Positions 16,861-24,135 of a stretch of 62,829 bases of DNA are shown here, piece by piece (the stretch's first letter is position 1; each line of letters begins with the position of its first letter). The translations under genes were made by a program, and so were the position numbers. Origin of the DNA: a bacterium (lineage in GTDB: Bacteria > Cyanobacteriota > Vampirovibrionia > Gastranaerophilales > Gastranaerophilaceae). The stretch spans positions 1-62,829 of the forward strand of contig JAFVAR010000020.1 of NCBI GenBank assembly GCA_017480425.1, given 5' to 3'. The notes beneath the pieces are model-generated. The model did not search any database and had not been told where the DNA came from. It saw only the letters and a list, made by a program, of their open reading frames with translations.

Positions 16861-18739
16861 AAATTTGCATTTTGCTTTCAGGGTTGTCTTGTGGTATTTG
16901 CAGAGGTTCAGGCGAAGAAAGTTGTTGTTTTGATTTTTCTTCTTCCGATTCTCTTATGAGTTCTTGAACAGCAGGATTTTGTAGTAATATTTGCTGAACT
17001 TCAGGAGGAATTTCGGGCATAGGTTGAAGAAATCTCTCCGGATTTTCTACACCTTTTTGTTCCATATACCAAACAAAAATTGATTGAACATTTAACGGAA
17101 TATGATTCGCAAAGCGTTCAACAGCAAGTATAACCATATCTGCAAAGCTAAATCTTTCTGTCATAGAATTTCTGTCAGAGTATGTATATCTATATTCTCC
17201 CTGTCTTACTTCATCTGTAATTACAACATTTTCAGGGTTATTATCTTTGTTTAAAAAAATCTGTTCTGTTCCAAATTTGAAATTTGCACATAGTTTAGCA
17301 ACATTTTCAACAGTCGGTATTATAAAATACTGATTTATAATATCTAAAACCATTGAAAGACGTGTTGTTTGACCTTGTGTTTTTACATTAATCTCAGTTG
17401 CAGTTCTATTTCCTGTTTCTTCAGCTCCCATCATATTAGGAAATATACCGGATATTTCACTCATCAAATCCGATAAAAATGTAATATCATTTATAAAAAT
17501 ATTACTTTGAAATGATAAAGGCTGAATACTACTTGATGTATATAACTGAGGATCATATGTAATTATCTTCCCTGGATATAATTCAACATCATCATCTTCA
17601 AAGAAATCTTTAGGACATAATAAAGGAGGATTCTCAGAAAGAGATTGCATATCCACAGTTTTATTTAGCAAATTTTCTTGAACGTGCGCTAAATCAAGAA
17701 CTGAATATAGTGGACTTATACCACGTTTAGTTTCAGGATCTTGTAAGAATGTTCCAAATGTAAAAGGATTTATGACAAATTTATTCTTCTCAAATCTAAC
17801 AAGATATTTACCCCCAACAACAACTGCATGCCAATTTTTTAAAACTGTTCCATCTGAAAGCGTAAAATCACCCCAATGTTCCAACACTTCTATTGTTGAG
17901 CCATTTTTATGTTTATCCAATAATGCATCTTTGGACTGATCAACCAAATCAGAGGTATCAGGTTCTTTTGTTATCATACCTCTCAAATCTTTGGTCATAT
18001 CTTTTGTTACTTCAAAACACTTGTTATTTATAATATCTTCAGGTGTTCTCCAAGTTCTGTATATTTTAGGACAATTATCAAAATCATCTGCTTGTGTAAC
18101 ATCAAATACAAAATCAGCCGGATTAACCTGAACTATACACGGATTATCATAAATATCACGTTCATCAATATAAAAATTTTTTCCTCTTGCTTTTGCATCA
18201 AGAATTTTAGGTAATTTACTTATATCGTTTTGGAACAATACTTCAAAGAAGTTTATAGGCCTACGATATTCTTCCTTTTTAGTCTGCCAAGTGCAAAATG
18301 ATATTAATTCTCCATAAAGTAAAGCATTATCAATAACTTTATCGCAAATCTGTGAATAATCCATTTTTTCAAGAATATCCACTAACATAGCTTTTTGTTT
18401 GTTTGAATTATTGTCAGCCTCTAAGGATTCACCGGAAACATCAAACATAGAATTAATACCGGAATAAGTGTTTTTCCATATAAAAGCCTTGAAAGTTTGA
18501 TAGTACATAAAAAGTTTGCACATCTTTACTTTGGCTTTCCATTTTTTATTTTTGTCAGTTTCTTTAGATAAATCTTTTTTAAAAAATACCTCTTTTATAA
18601 GTTCATTAGCCATTGATAAATTTGATTGTCTTGAATCGTTATAAGATTTAAAATCACTAACAATCCTTTTGGCAATTTGAGATTTATTTTCTGCTGATAA
18701 TTTTTTAGGGGTATTTTCTTTATCTATAATGTATTCCAT
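16853..18739 (-). CDS. Portal (head-tail connector) protein
   Basis: The 628-residue protein has the general layout of large podovirus portals. It has a helical N-terminus, conserved-looking segments such as VQVNPADFVFDVTQADDFDNCP and IEVLEHWGDF, a wing/stem region (KTVDMQSLSENPPLL, then DPQLYTSSSIQPLSF), a helix near EISGIFPNMMGAEETGNRTATEI and a C-terminal Gln/Pro-rich barrel tail. The GNRTATEI-type motif is typical of portals of this kind. It starts at the stop of the small terminase gene (one shared base). Confidence 0.85.
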   Translation of the reverse strand: MEYIIDKENTPKKLSAENKSQIAKRIVSDFKSYNDSRQSNLSMANELIKEVFFKKDLSKETDKNKKWKAKVKMCKLFMYYQTFKAFIWKNTYSGINSMFDVSGESLEADNNSNKQKAMLVDILEKMDYSQICDKVIDNALLYGELISFCTWQTKKEEYRRPINFFEVLFQNDISKLPKILDAKARGKNFYIDERDIYDNPCIVQVNPADFVFDVTQADDFDNCPKIYRTWRTPEDIINNKCFEVTKDMTKDLRGMITKEPDTSDLVDQSKDALLDKHKNGSTIEVLEHWGDFTLSDGTVLKNWHAVVVGGKYLVRFEKNKFVINPFTFGTFLQDPETKRGISPLYSVLDLAHVQENLLNKTVDMQSLSENPPLLCPKDFFEDDDVELYPGKIITYDPQLYTSSSIQPLSFQSNIFINDITFLSDLMSEISGIFPNMMGAEETGNRTATEINVKTQGQTTRLSMVLDIINQYFIIPTVENVAKLCANFKFGTEQIFLNKDNNPENVVITDEVRQGEYRYTYSDRNSMTERFSFADMVILAVERFANHIPLNVQSIFVWYMEQKGVENPERFLQPMPEIPPEVQQILLQNPAVQELIRESEEEKSKQQLSSPEPLQIPQDNPESKMQIYE

Positions 18740-19242
18740 TAAATATCCTTTTCATTAAAACCTTCAATTACCAAAACTTCAGGTTGATTAAGTTGGAGAT
18801 TACCTTCTTCATCCATACCAAGAGCAACTCTAAGGCCTCTTTGTGCTTTTGAAATTCCTGACATAATTAAATCCATATTATAGGCCGATGCGCGAGGCTT
18901 AGCTTTCCCTTCTAGCAATTCAGCTTTATATTGTTCTAAGAGAGTTTGTATAACATCTAAGGATTCATTAAATAACTGAATATGTCTTTCATTAGCTTGA
19001 ATTTTATCTTCTTCAACTCGTTGATATAGCTTATTTTTAGTACGTTCTTCAATTTCTCTTTTCTTTTTGTTTATCCCTTCACGACTCATTTTTTCAGATA
19101 TAGAAGAACGCTTTATATCAAGATCTGGTATTTGTTCCATAACAAAATCAAGGGATTCTCCTCTCAGGTACATAGCCCTGATTTTTGCCCAATCTTTTGC
19201 AGTAGGTTTCCTTTTTTCACCTTGTTTTTTATTTTTAGTCAT
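18739..19242 (-). CDS. Terminase small subunit
   Basis: From the ATG at 19242 the product has 167 residues. A longer frame to 19317 exists, but only this ATG has AAGGA six bases upstream. An N-terminal helix-turn-helix (KDWAKIRAMYLRGESLDFV, then KRSSISEKMSREGI) matches DNA-binding domains of small terminase subunits, followed by a long oligomerisation helix rich in Glu, Lys and Gln. It is first in the head gene cluster while the large subunit is last, 16 kb away, an unusual split. Confidence 0.65.
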   Translation of the reverse strand: MTKNKKQGEKRKPTAKDWAKIRAMYLRGESLDFVMEQIPDLDIKRSSISEKMSREGINKKKREIEERTKNKLYQRVEEDKIQANERHIQLFNESLDVIQTLLEQYKAELLEGKAKPRASAYNMDLIMSGISKAQRGLRVALGMDEEGNLQLNQPEVLVIEGFNEKDI

Positions 19243-19252
19243 AAAAATCCTT

Positions 19253-19296
19253 AAAGAAAAAACGGTAGCTGAAAGGAAAATAAATATGCTACCGTT
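19253..19296 (-). terminator. Intrinsic terminator before the late structural operon
   Basis: On the minus strand, AACGGTAGC (complement of 19288-19296) pairs with GCTACCGTT (complement of 19261-19269) over a perfect 9-bp stem, followed directly by TTTTCTTT. It lies between the first minus-strand gene and the small terminase gene, so structural genes need read-through or a promoter in the short space after it. Confidence 0.6.
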
Positions 19297-19332
19297 ATCA
19301 TCACAACCAACAAACACAAATAAGGAGTAGCG

Positions 19333-19719
19333 TTAAACACTAATAGACAAGATAATTTTTTTATTACCAAAGAAATCGCATCTTCTTTGACGGATTTCAA
19401 TTACATCACCTTTTGAATTGTGAATTTCTTTATTTTCCCCATAACACAAACCATATAGAGAGGTTTTAAACTTTTTTACATCTTCACTCGTATAATTTAC
19501 TTCTCGAATAAATTTTTCAGTAAATTTATCTAATTTATTACCTTGAACAATATCTGTAAAAATAGCTCCATCATTAATTCTTGTTTCAATTAATGCACCA
19601 AATCCTTTTTTACATACCGGACAAGTTCCAAGATGGAATTTCCTATTAGTAAATTTATCGGTATCAACTAAAAACCACGTTTCGTGTGGCCTGAAAATAA
19701 CATTACAATGAGTAAACAT
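19333..19719 (-). CDS. Hypothetical protein with a possible zinc site, first gene of the late strand
   Basis: The 128-residue product has a CPVCKKGF motif (residues 34-41) that resembles half of a zinc ribbon. Further Cys occur near LYGLCYGENK and RRCDFFG. It is otherwise unrecognised. It is the first gene of the minus-strand transcription unit, with AGGG before its ATG, and is followed by a strong terminator. Such a position is where phages place late regulators, so a role in late control is possible but unproven. Confidence 0.55.
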   Translation of the reverse strand: MFTHCNVIFRPHETWFLVDTDKFTNRKFHLGTCPVCKKGFGALIETRINDGAIFTDIVQGNKLDKFTEKFIREVNYTSEDVKKFKTSLYGLCYGENKEIHNSKGDVIEIRQRRCDFFGNKKIILSISV

Positions 19720-19934
19720 ATATTTATCCCTGTAGGTTACGATACGTCAACTTCTTTTCGTCAGTCCCCTGTGTGAGCCATTCCTCACCTAACACTACTT
19801 CAAATGTCCGTATCAACTACTCTTATATTATGACCTATAACCAAGTAAAAGTGGGACTATTTTGACTCTGTGTAAATTTATTTTTACATGTTGTCATTCT
19901 TGTCACAAAAGTTTTTGAAAATAATATATAATCA

Positions 19935-20005
19935 AAATGTAAGTTGAATTACATATTATGAAATCAGGTACAACCCTCTCTCCCTTTTTAATAGAGGGTT
20001 TTTTA
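19935..20005 (+). ncRNA. Possible short RNA from promoter to terminator
   Basis: TTGTCA (19900-19905) followed after 16 bases by TAATAT, or the overlapping TATAAT (19927-19932), is followed by a stem ACCCTCT/AGAGGGT (19973-19979/19993-19999) and six T. There is no reading frame inside. A transcript of about 70 bases would result. The terminator is convincing; the promoter is only moderate. Confidence 0.35.
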
Positions 20006-20493
20006 TTGCCCTTTTTCCCTCCGGAGATATTCGGGTATGGATATTCTTTATTTAGAGAAAGTTAATTGGAGGGGGTACCCCCCCCTCCAAAAATTGATAA
20101 TCACTAAGACTTGTATTCTTAAAGAGTCTATAAGACACGCTTATATTATCTGCTACAAGATAATAGGTATGTTAGTTGTTAAAGCCTCATATTGCAAAGT
20201 GGGTTTCAAAAAATAGCAGCTTCACAATTCGATACATGCTGCGTACTTAATTATCATAATTTTATAAAGAAGATAACATTTTAAAAAACTATTGTTTCAA
20301 GCCGGAATAGCCATTTTGCAATTCAAAACAATACATTTTAAGAATATATTGTGCTACCAAAGTCTGCCAACCTTCCTGTGTTATATTTTTTATTTTCCAT
20401 CATAAGTCTTACTCCGTAGCATATTTTTTCTGTTCTCCCCAATTAAAGCACATAACATAAATTTTTTGTCTAATAGGTACTAAAATGAAAAAT

Positions 20494-20559
20494 TTGTTAC
20501 AGTTCCTAACAACAATATCTATAACCATAAAGTTTTAGTGTTGTTAAGAACCGTAACAA
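20494..20559 (-). repeat. 21-bp inverted repeat, RNA-foldable on the minus strand
   Basis: Arms at 20494-20514 and 20539-20559 match at 19 of 21 positions. Both mismatches become G-U pairs on the minus strand, and A-C mismatches on the plus strand. A 24-base loop lies between. The minus-strand helix is followed by ATTTTTC, and outer GGTAC/GTACC segments (20476-20480, 20565-20569) could extend it. It could be an RNA element, terminator or origin structure. Confidence 0.5.
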
Positions 20560-20664
20560 GATTTGTACCGATTAGTCAAAAACCGGCTCGCGCCTATTTA
20601 TATTATGTGCTGTGGTTAAGGGTGTGAACAGAAAAAACACGCTACTGCGTAGAAAGGACTTATT

Positions 20665-21144
20665 ATGGAAAACACTAAAAAATTCAATCCATTCAGGTAT
20701 GTTTATGGCAGACTTTATGCAGCACAATTTATCGGTAAAGACGGTATTGGTTTTGTATTTGAAGAATCGCAAAAAGTCTATTCTTGGCAAGGAATCCTGT
20801 ATTGGTTCAAAAAAGAAGGTTACATCTTTGATTATCAAATTGGTAATGTAAACTATGATACTTCAGTCATAGCGTTTAAATTTAATCGTCAGCGCATTAC
20901 ATTTGAATACTACATCAAAGGTGTTGAACGCAGCTTGAAGAAAAACTCCCTTGCTATTGAACCAATGGGAGATTTAATAGAACGTAAAGCCTATGATGAA
21001 TTTGAATCTCAATATAATAAACCGGTTGAATATATTGAGGCTGCTGATAGATGTTTATCAGAGCTTAATAAAATGCTTATGAAGGAGCTTATTGAGGCTA
21101 CTTCAAAGTCATCTAATAATGATGAGGAGCAAAAGGCAGCATAG
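20665..21144 (+). CDS. Hypothetical phage early protein
   Basis: The 159-residue product is unrecognised. Its first half is aromatic and beta-rich (FRYVYGRLYAAQFIGKDGIGFVFE, split by charged turns); the second half is helical and ends in a Ser/Asn/Glu tail. AAAGGA lies 8 bases before the ATG. It is the first plus-strand gene after the control region and is followed by a terminator-like hairpin, so it may be transcribed alone. A longer overlapping frame starting at 20612 is not supported by a ribosome site. Confidence 0.6.
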   Translation: MENTKKFNPFRYVYGRLYAAQFIGKDGIGFVFEESQKVYSWQGILYWFKKEGYIFDYQIGNVNYDTSVIAFKFNRQRITFEYYIKGVERSLKKNSLAIEPMGDLIERKAYDEFESQYNKPVEYIEAADRCLSELNKMLMKELIEATSKSSNNDEEQKAA

Positions 21145-21159
21145 ATTGTCTTAATAATG

Positions 21160-21215
21160 CCCTTTGGATATAGATAATACGCGCTTGCGCGCCCTTGTCT
21201 GTTCCAAAGGGTTTT
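21160..21215 (+). terminator. Terminator with long-range stem
   Basis: CCCTTTGG (21160-21167) pairs with CCAAAGGG (21204-21211), followed by TTTTA. An inner GCGCTTGCGC hairpin (21181-21190) lies in the loop. It follows the 159-residue gene. Confidence 0.55.
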
Positions 21216-21224
21216 ATTTCCTTT

Positions 21225-21274
21225 ATTGTCAATGATTGCGCTAGTTTTCAATCATTGATTTTTATTATGACAAT
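21225..21274 (+). promoter_or_regulatory. Nested inverted repeats upstream of ardA
   Basis: CAATGATTG (21230-21238) and CAATCATTG (21249-21257) form a perfect 9-bp inverted repeat. The flanking ATTGTCA (21225-21231) and TGACAAT (21268-21274) form an outer one that overlaps it by two bases. The structure ends just before the AAAGGAGG ribosome site of the anti-restriction gene, so it may act as an operator or an RNA switch. Confidence 0.4.
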
Positions 21275-21295
21275 TTTGGCAAGAAAGGAGGAATT

Positions 21296-21835
21296 ATGCC
21301 AAGCGTATGTATTCAAAATTTAGGTAAATATAATGAAGGTGAATTGCTCTTTGAATGGGTAGATTTACCCGTTTCAGAGGAAGATCTTGATAGAATTTAT
21401 GATAAGATACAAATTTGTCATAATGGCAAGGATTATTACAATGATTGCGGCTGTCCTTATGAAGAAGTAATGCTTGCAGATTGGGAAGGTTGGGGTGATT
21501 ATCCTATCAATGAATGGAGCAATATTGATGAATTAAATGAAGTTGCTGAATTTATTGATTCATTAGATAGTGTTGAACTTGAAATTTTTAATTTCTTCAT
21601 AAGTGATGGTTATGATTTTGAAGATGCAAAGGATAGAGTTGAACTCGGAGAATATAGTTACATTAAAGCTAATGATGATACGGATTTAGCTTATGAATAT
21701 ATTGATAATGTATATGGTAAACTTGAATATTTAAGTCGTGAAACATTAGAACGATATTTTGATTATGAAAGTTTTGGCAGAGATTTAGCTATGGATTATT
21801 ATAAAACTGAAAATGGGTATATTTTAATAACATAG
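21296..21835 (+). CDS. ardA: ArdA-type anti-restriction protein
   Basis: The 179-residue, strongly acidic protein matches ArdA, an elongated dimer that mimics B-form DNA and blocks type I restriction enzymes. Supporting features are the N-terminal CIQNLGKYNEGELLFEWVDL (family start: short beta strand then asparagine-rich turn and W-x-D), the central ADWEGWGDYPINEWSNIDEL, which is close to the family core, and the very high Asp/Glu content throughout. It has an AAAGGAGG site. It would protect incoming phage DNA from host restriction, which fits the HsdS fragment seen at the window's left edge. Confidence 0.85.
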   Translation: MPSVCIQNLGKYNEGELLFEWVDLPVSEEDLDRIYDKIQICHNGKDYYNDCGCPYEEVMLADWEGWGDYPINEWSNIDELNEVAEFIDSLDSVELEIFNFFISDGYDFEDAKDRVELGEYSYIKANDDTDLAYEYIDNVYGKLEYLSRETLERYFDYESFGRDLAMDYYKTENGYILIT

Positions 21836-21995
21836 CAAAAGAAGTGTAGTTATTAATGAATTGTAGTCTTTATTTTCTTTAATTTATAGATTTCTATAAC
21901 TGTAAAGAAAACTAGAATTTTATAACTACTATACATGTACATGTTAATAACTACTATATATTAACTACTAGAAGTTAAAGCGCGAAAGGGTAAGC
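21836..21995. repeat. A+T-rich region with three TAACTACTA repeats and a palindrome
   Basis: The 9-mer TAACTACTA occurs at 21923-21931, 21948-21956 and 21962-21970, and a perfect palindrome ACATGTACATGT lies at 21933-21944 between the first two. This iteron-like layout suggests binding sites for a phage regulator or replication protein. No gene is seen here. Confidence 0.45.
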
Positions 21996-22029
21996 AAGGG
22001 GAACGGTTCTGTCCGTTTCCTTTGTTTTA
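21996..22029 (+). terminator. Hairpin with T-rich tail downstream of ardA
   Basis: AAGGGGAACGG (21996-22006) pairs with CCGTTTCCTTT (22013-22023) over 11 positions including two G-U pairs, followed by GTTTTAT. It separates ardA from the next gene. Confidence 0.5.
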
Positions 22030-22057
22030 TCCTGCAAAACAAAGAAAGGACAAGTTA

Positions 22058-22555
22058 ATGACAGATGTAAAGATTATTCCTAAGCAAAAATCACGCGCAT
22101 TTGGTAAAGATGTGTATTTGTTAGGAATCCGTGACAAAAGATTTTTATGGTTAGAATCTCCTAGTTGGGATTGTGATTGGTATTGGGGATTTGGTTATAT
22201 TGAGTGTTATACATATAACAGAAAGCCTCATTTATCAAAAGATATACATTTACATACTCATTATGATAGCCTGCTATGGAATCATAAAGACTATGCACCA
22301 ATTCTCCAAGAGGTTAATGGTATTACAGCTTGTACTCTAAATATGGAAGAACAATGGGAACTGTCAGATTTAATGAAATCTTTTTATACACTAAAAAGCT
22401 ATGCAGAATTATGTCATACAGGCAATTCTAACTATACACATAACATACAAGTGAATTTAAAAGATCCTGAGTATGAAAACGTAATAAATGAAAAACTAAT
22501 ACCACTTGTTACAGGAAGAATAATAGAAATGTTATCTCCGGAGGAGGCTGCATAA
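22058..22555 (+). CDS. Conserved phage/mobile-element protein of unknown function
   Basis: The ATG at 22058 is chosen because AAAGGA lies 8 bases before it; an ATG at 22022 sits inside a hairpin tail. The 165-residue product has a Trp/Tyr-rich motif (ESPSWDCDWYWGFGYIECYT) that I associate with uncharacterised proteins of gut phages and mobile elements. It has a His-containing stretch (KDIHLHTHYDS) and a helical acidic end. Its stop overlaps the next start (TAATG), so the two are coupled. No function is known to me. Confidence 0.6.
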   Translation: MTDVKIIPKQKSRAFGKDVYLLGIRDKRFLWLESPSWDCDWYWGFGYIECYTYNRKPHLSKDIHLHTHYDSLLWNHKDYAPILQEVNGITACTLNMEEQWELSDLMKSFYTLKSYAELCHTGNSNYTHNIQVNLKDPEYENVINEKLIPLVTGRIIEMLSPEEAA

Positions 22556-22770
22556 TGAGAATAATAACAATTAATGCTGAAGAACTACATGAACTACTTA
22601 CTACCGGTGAATTGTATTTAGGTCTAGCAAGCCGGAGCATACATTTATTTGATGAAGGTGAAGGCTTAAAAATTGAAATGAATTACGAAGGTGATGGATA
22701 TAAACCGGTGAATGTAACTTTTGATTTTGAATATGACGAAAATATTAAATTTACTGAAGATGAAACATAG
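22555..22770 (+). CDS. Small hypothetical phage protein
   Basis: The 71-residue acidic protein has a helical start (AEELHELLTTGELYLGL) and a beta-like remainder with many Asp/Glu residues. The GGAGG ribosome site lies in the end of the upstream gene. It is unrecognised. Acidic small proteins in this early cluster could be host-takeover or anti-defence factors, but that is only position-based inference. Confidence 0.55.
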   Translation: MRIITINAEELHELLTTGELYLGLASRSIHLFDEGEGLKIEMNYEGDGYKPVNVTFDFEYDENIKFTEDET

Positions 22771-22782
22771 AAAGGAGCAAGT

Positions 22783-22935
22783 ATGAATCAACAAGAACAA
22801 GACTTTACAGAAATGGTGCTAAAGGCACTATTCGGCGAAAACTACGGACAAAAGGTAGAAGTCACAGATTATGGCAGAACAATGGTTATCAGAGAAAAAT
22901 CCGATAAGAAAGGTGGTGATGAAAGTGGTGCGTAA
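22783..22935 (+). CDS. Very small phage protein (50 residues)
   Basis: ATG at 22783 follows AAAGGAG by 6 bases. The frame of 50 codons ends at TAA 22933-22935. The product starts MNQQEQDFTEMVLKALFG and ends with a charged Lys/Gly/Asp tail. It lies 12 bases after the previous gene and before a strong terminator, so it closes a short operon. No function is recognised. Confidence 0.5.
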   Translation: MNQQEQDFTEMVLKALFGENYGQKVEVTDYGRTMVIREKSDKKGGDESGA

Positions 22936-22969
22936 ATAACTGTAAATATACCAAAATTAATCCACAAAA

Positions 22970-23000
22970 AAAGCGATTGTCTTTATAGACAGTCGCTTTT
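22970..23000 (+). terminator. Intrinsic terminator
   Basis: AAAGCGATTGTC (22970-22981) pairs with GACAGTCGCTTT (22988-22999) with one wobble pair and a 6-base loop, within an A-run/T-run frame. It follows the 50-codon gene. Confidence 0.75.
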
Positions 23001-23039
23001 GACTTGAATACCCAAACAATAAATGAAAGGAGAAAAATT

Positions 23040-23483
23040 ATGGGTTTAGATATGTACTTAAATAAAAAAACTTATATTGGAGCAAATTACGAATTTAACA
23101 ACATTAGTGGAACTTTGGCCTTAAAAAGAGATAATGTACCAATCCCGATACAATTAAATAAGGTTAGATTTATTCTTGAAGAACAGGCATATTGGCGCAA
23201 AGCGAATCAAATACACAGATGGTTTGTAAATAATGTTCAAAAAGGTGTTGATGATTGTGGAACATATGAAGTTTCAGGAGAAGAATTGTTAAGACTCGTT
23301 GATTTATGTAAAAGGGTTCTAGCTGATCATACACTAGCCGATTCACTTTTACCTTCACAAGACGGTTTTTTCTTTGGTAGTACGGAATATGATGAATACT
23401 ACTTTGAAGATTTAGAAAACACTCTTGAACAACTAAAAGACGTTGATGCTGATGCTTGGTATGAATATCATTCAAGTTGGTAA
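23040..23483 (+). CDS. Conserved phage protein of unknown function (MGLDMYL family)
   Basis: The start at 23040 has GAAAGGAG 6 bases upstream. A frame from 23004 begins right after the terminator and lacks a site. The 147-residue product begins MGLDMYLNKKTY and has YWRKANQIHRWFVNNVQ, CGTYEVSGEELLRLVDLC, LLPSQDGFFFGSTEYD and a closing acidic helix. I recognise this order from uncharacterised proteins found in many phages. It has no known function, and enzyme names sometimes attached to the family should not be trusted. Confidence 0.65.
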   Translation: MGLDMYLNKKTYIGANYEFNNISGTLALKRDNVPIPIQLNKVRFILEEQAYWRKANQIHRWFVNNVQKGVDDCGTYEVSGEELLRLVDLCKRVLADHTLADSLLPSQDGFFFGSTEYDEYYFEDLENTLEQLKDVDADAWYEYHSSW

Positions 23484-23539
23484 AATATTAAGTCCGAAAA
23501 TGACATAGATAAAACTTATAATAAAAATGGAGGTAAACA

Positions 23540-23752
23540 ATGAGAATTGTCAAAGTCATACTAAATTTCCACGATTATGACGAAATGGAAATAATAAATA
23601 AAATAACCGGTGCAAATGAATTTAATGATGAAAATTGGGTTAATTTAGAAATCATAGAGGCACATCCGGAATTATTAAAATATATTCCTGATGAACAGAT
23701 TAATGCACTTAAAAATGGTGATGCAGACCATATTGTATTTTCAGCAGAATAG
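23540..23752 (+). CDS. Small hypothetical phage protein
   Basis: The 70-residue product is acidic (ITGANEFNDENWVNLEII, then HPELLKYIPDEQINALKNGDADH) with a GGAGG site before the ATG. It is followed 14 bases later by the zinc-ribbon gene and likely co-transcribed with it. No family is recognised. Confidence 0.5.
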   Translation: MRIVKVILNFHDYDEMEIINKITGANEFNDENWVNLEIIEAHPELLKYIPDEQINALKNGDADHIVFSAE

Positions 23753-23766
23753 AAAGGGGAATAAAA

Positions 23767-24135
23767 ATGTATGAAAGAATTGATTACGAAGATAACAATG
23801 AACGTATTGAAGAATATGATAATAAAGATGATGTAACTAAAGATGCAACAAGGTTTTATCACGAACACTTTTATCAAGATGAAGATTATGATGAAGATTT
23901 TGAAGTAAAAACCTTTGAGCAAGCTCTTGATTTTTGGGATGCAAATGGCTATGAAATCAGAATCAAACACGAAGAAGGTGTTTGTCCGGCATGTGGAAGT
24001 CAAAATATCACTTATGACGGAAGTGAAATAGACGGAAACAGTATGTATTATAAATGTATTTGTGATGATTGTGACACTACATTCAATGAGTGCTACAATT
24101 TAGTTTTTGTGGAACATAATAATATTATTTCGTAA
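23767..24135 (+). CDS. Small zinc-ribbon phage protein
   Basis: The 122-residue product has a very acidic N-terminal part (NERIEEYDNKDD) and a C-terminal zinc ribbon with CPACGS and, 27 residues after the first Cys pair, CICDDCD, giving a C4 site. Such ribbons bind nucleic acid or protein partners; transcription-related function is possible. It has AAAGGGGA upstream. Its 3' end overlaps the 3' end of the opposing repressor gene by 11 bases. Confidence 0.55.
   Translation: MYERIDYEDNNERIEEYDNKDDVTKDATRFYHEHFYQDEDYDEDFEVKTFEQALDFWDANGYEIRIKHEEGVCPACGSQNITYDGSEIDGNSMYYKCICDDCDTTFNECYNLVFVEHNNIIS

Larger units (their letters stand above)
19720..20664. other. Gene-free control region between late and early genes
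   Basis: About 0.95 kb without a convincing gene separates the diverging late (minus) and early (plus) units. It holds a leader hairpin on the minus side (GTGAG/CTCAC near 19770-19790) and a promoter-terminator unit at 19900-20005. It also holds a G/C-homopolymer palindrome (20067-20090), an 8-bp inverted repeat TATTATCT/AGATAATA (20144-20165) and a 21-bp inverted repeat (20494-20559). A replication origin, operators and small RNAs are all plausible contents. Confidence 0.5.

Noticed and set aside
20572..20851. Frames on both strands over the start of the first early gene
   Set aside because: The frame from 20665 has the AAAGGA site and sensible composition; the others are shadows.
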